This document shows positions 61,101 through 64,000 of a DNA stretch of 64,000 bases, piece after piece (position 1 is the first letter of the stretch; each line of letters opens with the position of its first letter). The DNA comes from Diphasiastrum complanatum (Eukaryota; Streptophyta; Lycopodiopsida; Lycopodiales; Lycopodiaceae), in contig CM055105.1 of assembly GCA_029204225.1 (NCBI GenBank), positions 18,269,226 to 18,333,225 of the forward strand. The letters run 5' to 3'. A program made the translations under genes and the position numbers. The notes below the pieces were generated by a model. It saw nothing but the letters and a program-made list of their open reading frames with translations, was not told the origin of the DNA and searched no databases.

Positions 61101-63852
61101 CGACATATGGCTCCCTCTAGTTCCGATTCATCTGCGGACCCATGGGATCTGCAGTCCACAGATTCGGATGATTTATCCTACCATGACTCTGACGAGCCTT
61201 AGTTATATAGTTTTCATTACGTTCATGGAACATCATTGTACCCCTTTTTGGTGCCATGTGGCCCGATATTATATATTATGATGATCCTATTCACAGCATT
61301 GTCGTGATTCAGTATTGTTCTTTGTGGTTTTGGTTCAGTAACTTCGGTTTTATGGTTTATGATTTATGGCTGTAGAGAGAGAGAGAGAGAGAGTATGGTT
61401 GTTTTGTCAAAAATTGTTTCATTTAAGGCTAAAGTTCAGAATGATTCAGCTAGGTTTTTGTTCAGCATGGTTTTCGTTCCGTTTGTTGTGAATCATGATC
61501 AGAGAGAGATAGAGAGAGGGAGAATCAGAGAAAGGGAGATTCCTGCTATGTTCATTGAGAATGCCCCAATGCGTTCTCTTTTTTTTATATGGGATGCAGC
61601 TTTAGCGTAAAGGGACCATCCTGCACCTGAAACAGTCGGCAAACTACACAATCATACTCCCCTCGATCAGAGCTTTCATCTGATACCCATATTGCACAAA
61701 AAAATTTCAAAAAAAAAAAAAATTCGATTCTACACGATTCTGGGAAAATCCCGAATCGCGAATCGGGATCGCAATTCTGAATCGCGATTCGCGAATCGCG
61801 CTGCAACTATGCTACAAACTTATAAGCTTTGGTTTATGCCAAAAGCAATCTAAAAGCAATTGCCTAGTTAACGTCTCTCTATATGGTAAAAGCACCAACA
61901 CCTATCTATAGCAAAACTTGTCTACTTGATTTTTACTAAACATACATAAGGGCCCCTAGAATTAGCACACAAGCATGGCCCAATAATCCTAATTAATCTT
62001 AAATGACAACATTAAGGGTACTAATGTGAACATTAACTCTAACAATGAGTATGGATTTTCTCAATGGATGAGAGGTTATACCGAAGCTTAGACTACTGTT
62101 ATAAATCACAATTCGCAATTCCTGACCCGACTTCACTTAAGAACTCCCTTGAATAACCACATGTTTTATCTTCCTCGAAGTTTTCACTATTACAATCTAC
62201 CTCTCACAATGATGGTTTTCAAATTCCATTGTTTGGTGTTTAATATTCCTTGAGAACCAAAAAAGGAGAACAAGTATCACAGAAGGTTGCAACCAGTGTA
62301 GCATTCAAACGATTACAAACTTTGGACCATCTGAAATGTTGTTGACCTGTTATAAGTATTTTTTAGTGAACACAAAAGGACAATAAAGAATGGATGATGG
62401 AACAAACCAAACCTAGATCGATTACATCTAACCCCCAAGATGGAAAAGTGGCAATATCTCAATGGTAGCACACTCTAGCAACATCTAGCTACCATGCTCA
62501 TTATTCAATAAATCCAAGTGAGAGGTGTGTGGACATACTTATACACACCCAAGCTCCTCCCGAACTAGGGGTGAACTTGGACACCCACTGGGACTCATCT
62601 ATAGCCTGATTGGGCCACATCTGCCACTATCCAATGAGTTACTATCAATTCCATGCAAAGTCCACCATCATAGGTTTTCGATCTCACTAAGCCTTTATCA
62701 TGATAATATACTATGAGGCCCCCACAATCCTCACATCATCACAACTAACGTACAAGCTAAGTTGGGGCCCCAACCACTTACGAGATTAACTCCATACTCA
62801 AGTATTACTAACTACGGTTAGCTAAGAGCATGACATTAGCTGAGAGCATGACAGAGGGAAGCTTATGCAATGTCCCAACTGTCAAACCTTTTCAACCTTC
62901 TCAGAAGCTGTGCATAGAGCATGTTCAACTTGTCAATTCAAAACCTCTAGCAAAACAATGACAGGATTCCCATCACCCTTGCAATATAGGGTTGAAATAT
63001 GTCTTCAAATTCGTGATGCGTATCTCACAACTTTCTTCAATAGCACGTATTTACTATGTAAATCTTGAACCGAATCCAGGGTAAAGTTACAGATTAAAGG
63101 AAAATAGTGCAAATGCACACTAGACACGTGCGGCTGAGAACGTTCACCCATGATAGTCTTGGTGTGGAAAGACAAATAGGTTCAGTCCCTAATCGATAAA
63201 ATGGTATTGTGCTCCAGTGGTAGTAGGCTGAGAACAGCCAATACAGTAAGGAAACAACTGAACTATGACATGAGTAGTTGGCATTTGTAGCTCCGATCAA
63301 CTTACGTGAGATATTAAGTCCAGGATTATAGAAAGCTCCTGCTGCGCTTGTTGCAAATGCTCAACGAGCCCTTGCCAAGGCCATGCAGTTGCAGGTTGCG
63401 AAGCATTGTCCTTGGAACTTTTACTCCTCTTGGAATCCTTCTCCTTTAACCTGCTAAAATCAATGCGTTGTAGCAACGCAAGGGGCTTCTCCTCCTGAGT
63501 TTGCTCTCTGCCGTCCCCAATCAAGGAATATGTAATCAGATACTGAAAATGCACGAAACCTTAATACACAGGAATGCTTATATGTGTTCAATAATTTCAT
63601 GCCGGAACAATGAAACTAACAACAGCAGTCCTCGAGAAGAATTGTTAAGAATAAGCATTTCTAGCAAAGATATCAGGCACCGAGAGTGATGAAGCCGAAG
63701 TAGATGATCATTTAGAAAACAGCAGCATCTTCACCTAAACTAATTGAAAGTAGCCCTCTGACTTACGGAGGAAAGTGTTCTGAGCCAGCTTCCTCTAGCG
63801 AGAACAGACGCTTCATGGGCAACGAATCCAGGCTAACGCGAGGCGCTGCCAT
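37128..63852 (-). CDS. MED17: Mediator subunit 17 (head module), seven exons resolved
   Basis: Exons, in gene order: 63852-63767, 63507-63306, 40847-40762, 40375-39934, 39787-39161, 38867-38553, 37451-37128. All junctions are GT-AG and phase-consistent; the spliced length is 2082 nt (693 residues). Plant MED17 landmarks: N-terminal LDSLPMKRLFSLEEAGSEHF, LQQAQQELSIILDLI, NYLKKTAKALERQVEREA, then LNWKVKRQK, VDQDSSG, LRNIQAAVYDEQ, IQHLHLYFHPTWNP, a VVDWLYEEATVLG region and the end LNSSGCQKVINSLR. MED17 is the scaffold of the Mediator head, linking activators to RNA polymerase II in the nucleus. The second resolved intron is 22.5 kb and packed with transposons. A segment of about 40 residues conserved in plant MED17 (between LDLI and NYLKK) was not found there; splicing across is in frame, but an exon may be hidden. 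Identification is strong; intactness is uncertain. Confidence 0.88.
40372..40375 (-). other. Tandem NAGNAG acceptor of a MED17 exon
   Basis: On the minus strand the acceptor reads ACCAGAAGGC. Either AG may be used, with a one-codon (Arg) difference and the frame kept. Confidence 0.55.
42168..42619 (+). mobile_element. TRIM retrotransposon 1 (452 bp)
   Basis: Two 127-bp direct terminal repeats, 42168-42294 and 42493-42619, both starting TGATGGT and ending ATCTAACA (TG...CA). The left one is followed after two bases by TGGTATCAGAGCC (42297-42309), an exact initiator-Met PBS. A purine tract (about 42470-42490) precedes the right one. The interior of 198 bp is non-coding. By eye the repeats differ at about 18 sites, mostly transitions, so it is old. 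No target-site duplication was seen. Confidence 0.7.
42331..42390 (+). repeat. 20-bp repeat, three copies, inside TRIM 1
   Basis: GTGCAATCGTTTCTAYGTAR occurs three times in tandem in the TRIM interior. Confidence 0.9.
42790..43089 (+). mobile_element. LTR (3' part) of copia-type element A
   Basis: The last part (ACAAGTTTTGCTATAGATAG ... TTGTCTTGGGTTACTTGTATG ... TTTTCTAACA) matches, in the opposite orientation, the LTR of copy B at 58266-62044. Its end is followed by CGGTATCAGAGC (43090-43101), a Met PBS with one change. The left edge is uncertain. Confidence 0.7.
43090..45151 (+). mobile_element. Internal region of copia-type element A, non-coding
   Basis: From the PBS to a purine tract ATGGGGGGGAG near 45141-45151. 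It shows no gag-pol reading frame, and matches copy B (57715-58253) in its first part. It carries TRIM 2. A non-autonomous LTR derivative is likely. A 3' LTR was not clearly seen. Confidence 0.55.
43204..43855 (-). mobile_element. TRIM retrotransposon 2 (652 bp) with target-site duplication
   Basis: Two 288-bp terminal repeats, 43204-43491 and 43568-43855, with TG...CA ends on the + strand. The interior is only 76 bp and holds, on the minus strand, the PBS TGGTATCACAGCC (43555-43567, directly abutting the right repeat) and a GAGTGGGGG polypurine tract beside the left repeat. Both sides carry the 5-bp target-site duplication GTCCC (43199-43203, 43856-43860). The empty site is visible in copy B at 58142-58146. 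The ORFs across it are accidental. Confidence 0.93.
45152..47499. other. Intron sequence without a recognised gene
   Basis: It holds a TATGGTTC-rich stretch with GA tracts (45880-46123) and a duplicated TGGCTTTTTCAGT/GGCAATTAGGGCCT segment near 47245-47340. No coding signal. Confidence 0.35.
46079..46122 (+). repeat. (AG)n microsatellite
   Basis: About 22 AG units. A shorter GA and G run lies at 45940-45961. Confidence 0.95.
47500..50400 (-). pseudogene. Penelope-like reverse transcriptase element, decayed
   Basis: Read on the minus strand, right to left. N-terminal parts at 50378-50166 and 49822-49511 have no known motif. 49218-48916 contains KSLILCKSLEKGLNHI. 48857-48402 contains YMLCTYKAHKESFKW and FLTRALGML (early RT). 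48163-47756 contains RIPMGFSCSPTWCNWYL and HSFRYINDICFID, the motif C box reading YIND rather than YIDD, then NPFSIYPLDFLEIE and VSFLNISI. 47691-47509 contains SNRPIYNSYKVIFSQVI and DAFRRNGFI (thumb). The order and motifs match Penelope-like RTs. No GIY-YIG endonuclease was found downstream, as expected for the endonuclease-less type or for decay. Multiple breaks and the lost Asp make it inactive. Confidence 0.65.
50588..51033 (-). repeat. 3' LTR of the full-length copia element
   Basis: 446 bp, TG...CA. Contains a GA/A tract and a TCTCGACCTTTTGGG stretch absent from the partner LTR. Confidence 0.95.
51071..51850 (-). pseudogene. Copia RT end and RNase H
   Basis: An open frame of 259 residues: CKPVATPM, YLCNSRPDISYSV, then SSKKQPTVATSSSEAEYRA and HIEIHYHFVRE, LADLFTKALP-like DLFTKALPRV. 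This is the RNase H that removes the RNA strand during cDNA synthesis. It is separated from the upstream pol frame by one frameshift near 51900. Confidence 0.9.
51847..54285 (-). pseudogene. Copia pol: integrase and reverse transcriptase
   Basis: 812 open residues. In order: gag-pre-integrase LWHARFGHLN with a CEGCILGK zinc site, integrase core with DLVHSDVCGPM, LRTDRGGEYI and PQQNGVAERKNRTLMEMAR (D, D, E), FGCTAYAFV, then RT with GIDYEETFSPTARMTTVR, QLDIKTTFLNGDL and YVDDIIITGS, where the catalytic DD is kept. Key residues look intact; the frame starts after two stops at about 54290 and ends in a frameshift before RNase H. Confidence 0.92.
54291..54822 (-). pseudogene. Copia nucleocapsid/protease segment
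   Basis: The 54494-54291 frame gives VIDSGATRHMTSR, the aspartic protease active site, ending in stops. In the same frame upstream a knuckle-like CHYSKRYGHFIKDC is seen, with the second Cys replaced by Ser. A shifted basic frame overlaps at 54826-54401. At least two small indels and two stops disrupt this part. Confidence 0.75.
54823..55374 (-). pseudogene. Copia gag
   Basis: Start chosen at MAKESEAFGS (55374). It has YSLWSYMMKNLLIAKGLWD, KSAWDTLYTMYRVKN and VTNHLTKIKDLREELL, the standard copia gag core (UBN2 type), with a Ser-rich insertion. A frameshift at the end separates it from the nucleocapsid. Confidence 0.88.
55375..56076 (-). other. Copia leader between PBS and gag
   Basis: About 700 bp of non-coding sequence, with GGGCGCCC-type blocks recurring at about 55735, 55825 and 55930. 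Confidence 0.6.
56089..56519 (-). repeat. 5' LTR of the full-length copia element
   Basis: 431 bp, partner of 50588-51033, with the PBS immediately inside at 56077-56088. Confidence 0.95.
56520..57714 (-). pseudogene. Probable N-terminal part of the Penelope-like element
   Basis: Minus-strand open stretches (57680-57261 and 56829-56581, with a short one at 57124-56906) show no known domain. The 56829-56581 piece is basic. The CATGCTAAGCAT motif near 56923 recurs at 50423-50575 on the other side of the copia insertion, which suggests the two sides once formed one element. Inference only. Confidence 0.35.
57715..58265 (-). mobile_element. Internal start of copia-type element B, with PBS
   Basis: PBS TGGTATCAGAGC on the minus strand at 58254-58265 abuts the LTR. 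The sequence inside matches element A (43090 onward), including GTGGTGTCCCTAGCCAGC at about 58132-58149, the uninterrupted target of TRIM 2. The left edge is set where similarity to A stops. Confidence 0.7.
59354..59815 (+). pseudogene. hAT transposase, BED zinc-finger exon
   Basis: After acceptor TTTGCAG at 59353 the frame reads RRWRCLQSGGHFTGSLTRVRAHLLRVRG, the BED-type DNA-binding finger of hAT transposases; the second Cys of the CxxC pair is Ser. A Gly/Ser/Arg-rich tail follows. The donor may be CAG|GTAGGC near 59664 or one further right. Confidence 0.75.
59861..60198 (+). pseudogene. hAT transposase, C-terminal dimerisation exon
   Basis: Between acceptor GATAG| (59860) and donor GAG|GTGAGT (60199). 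It contains TWWCIHGRSTGDLRRLAERV, CERNWSTWALYHTQKRNRL and RRLVFVNTNGHMLRR, the conserved hATC region needed for dimerisation and transposition. The several hundred residues with the DDE core that should precede it are absent, so the element has an internal deletion and cannot move itself. Confidence 0.82.
60317..61204 (+). pseudogene. hAT transposase, acidic C-terminal exon with stop and insertion
   Basis: In phase with the previous exon: VDPDTCLVDS, then a TAG at 60377-60379, then an Arg/Glu-rich acidic tail (EEEEWVEGDTEEDEEMW), RGRPRG and a GRGRGRGR stretch. The tail is cut by the 92-bp insertion at 61001-61092; beyond it the frame resumes as MAPSSSDSSADPWDL and ends SYHDSDEP at about 61201. 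Confidence 0.7.
61001..61092 (-). mobile_element. 92-bp tRNA-derived SINE-like insertion
   Basis: Flanked by a 17-bp perfect duplication CCACACCACGACATATG (60984-61000 and 61093-61109). On the minus strand it reads like a tRNA gene half: A box TGGCTCAACTGGTTAGC and B box GGTTCGAGCC in correct order and spacing, with GGGG/CCCC ends. The 3' end folds as CTTGG...CCAAG. There is no poly-A tail and no tRNA-unrelated body, so it is unusually short for a SINE. It interrupts the hAT C-terminal frame. Confidence 0.82.
61374..61393 (+). repeat. (GA)n microsatellite in the hAT subterminal region
   Basis: Ten GA units, with a second imperfect GA-rich stretch at about 61500-61530. Confidence 0.9.
62045..63305. 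other. MED17 intron, no feature seen
   Basis: Searched for a missing MED17 exon on the minus strand without success. Short ORFs only. Confidence 0.4.
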
Positions 63853-63869
63853 CTCTCTCTCTCTCTCTC
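63853..63869 (-). repeat. GA tract directly before the MED17 start codon
   Basis: On the minus strand GAGAGAGAGAGAGAGAG immediately precedes ATG at 63852, so it lies in the 5' UTR. GA/CT tracts in plant 5' UTRs are often bound by BPC-type proteins; a regulatory role here is inference. Confidence 0.8.
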
Positions 63870-64000
63870 AATTTTTTGACATTGCTTTTGCAAAGCAAAC
63901 GAAAGGCAATAATAATTCAATGTGTTTTTATGCATTCAAAAAAAGTGAACATCCCAAGTCAATGTAAGGGTATGTGCACACAAAAGGCTCTCTCACATTG
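63870..64000 (-). promoter_or_regulatory. Probable MED17 5' UTR/promoter start
   Basis: The 131 bases upstream of the GA tract to the window edge. No TATA box can be placed with confidence. Confidence 0.4.

Larger units (their letters stand above)
58412..61811 (+). mobile_element. hAT transposon, 3400 bp, with 8-bp target-site duplication
   Basis: The ends are the 13-bp perfect inverted repeat CATAGTTGCAGCG (58412-58424; inverse at 61799-61811), flanked by the 8-bp duplication CTACAAAC (58404-58411 and 61812-61819). Just inside both ends are palindromic GCGAATCGCGATTCGC-type repeats. It encodes a broken hAT transposase on the + strand. Confidence 0.95.
58266..62044 (-). mobile_element. LTR of element B, split by an hAT transposon
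   Basis: TGTTAGAAAA at 58266 and CTCTAACA ending at 62044 give a TG...CA LTR. Without the hAT and one target copy the LTR is 371 bp. It matches the LTR of element A in parts on both sides of the insertion. Confidence 0.82.
40848..63305 (-). other. Giant MED17 intron (22.5 kb) filled with transposons
   Basis: From donor CAC|GTAAG at 63305 to acceptor TTGCAG| at 40848. It contains two TRIMs, two copies of a copia-type element, a full-length copia, a Penelope-like RT remnant, an hAT transposon and a tRNA-derived insertion. Large parts (40848-42167, 45150-47100, 62045-63305) show no recognised feature. Confidence 0.75.

Noticed and set aside
60535-61101. Long minus-strand ORF of 188 residues, Ser/Pro/Leu-rich
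   Set aside because: It is the antisense of the hAT acidic/Arg-Gly tail, crosses the tRNA-derived insertion and shows no domain.

Overview
The window is nuclear DNA of a land plant with a large, repeat-rich genome. The evidence is GT-AG introns, a plant-type polyol/monosaccharide transporter, a plant-type Mediator subunit 17 gene, plant initiator-Met primer-binding sites beside LTRs, and copia, gypsy, CACTA, hAT, TRIM and SINE elements. One Mediator intron is over 22 kb and full of transposons, and a Penelope-like reverse transcriptase remnant lies inside it. Both facts fit a fern or gymnosperm better than a small-genome angiosperm, but the lineage is inference.

Only two host genes are recognisable. 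A two-exon polyol transporter (PLT/PMT type, MFS sugar porter) is on the + strand at 1.9-3.6 kb. MED17, a Mediator head subunit, is on the - strand from 63.85 kb down to 37.13 kb; I resolve seven exons. Five lie at 37.1-40.9 kb and two at 63.3-63.9 kb, separated by a 22.5 kb intron. One conserved segment of about 40 residues was not found in that intron.

Layout: 0-0.6 kb copia remnant; 1.9-3.6 kb transporter; 5.0-5.35 kb MITE-like inverted repeat; 5.7-6.5 kb gypsy-type LTR with a long CT tract; 7.1-11.9 kb decayed Ty3-gypsy element with a duplicated RT segment; 12-16.3 kb decayed CACTA element; 17.2-17.7 kb odd tandem block; 18.2-21.2 kb - strand copia with an 855-bp LTR; 23.3-25.2 kb two copia fragments; 25.4-32.8 kb Athila/Tat-like gypsy element whose leader carries 162-bp and 150-bp tandem repeats; 33-37 kb low-information DNA with an LTR/PBS trace.

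Inside the large MED17 intron: a TRIM at 42.2-42.6 kb; a copia-type element (A, about 42.8-45.15 kb) carrying a second TRIM; a Penelope-like RT remnant (47.5-50.4 kb, perhaps also 56.5-57.7 kb) split by a young copia element with two near-identical LTRs (50.6-56.5 kb); and a second copy (B) of the 43-kb element whose LTR holds a 3.4-kb hAT transposon, itself carrying a 92-bp tRNA-derived insertion. Copy B preserves the empty site of the second TRIM. The nesting gives a relative insertion history readable from the sequence alone.
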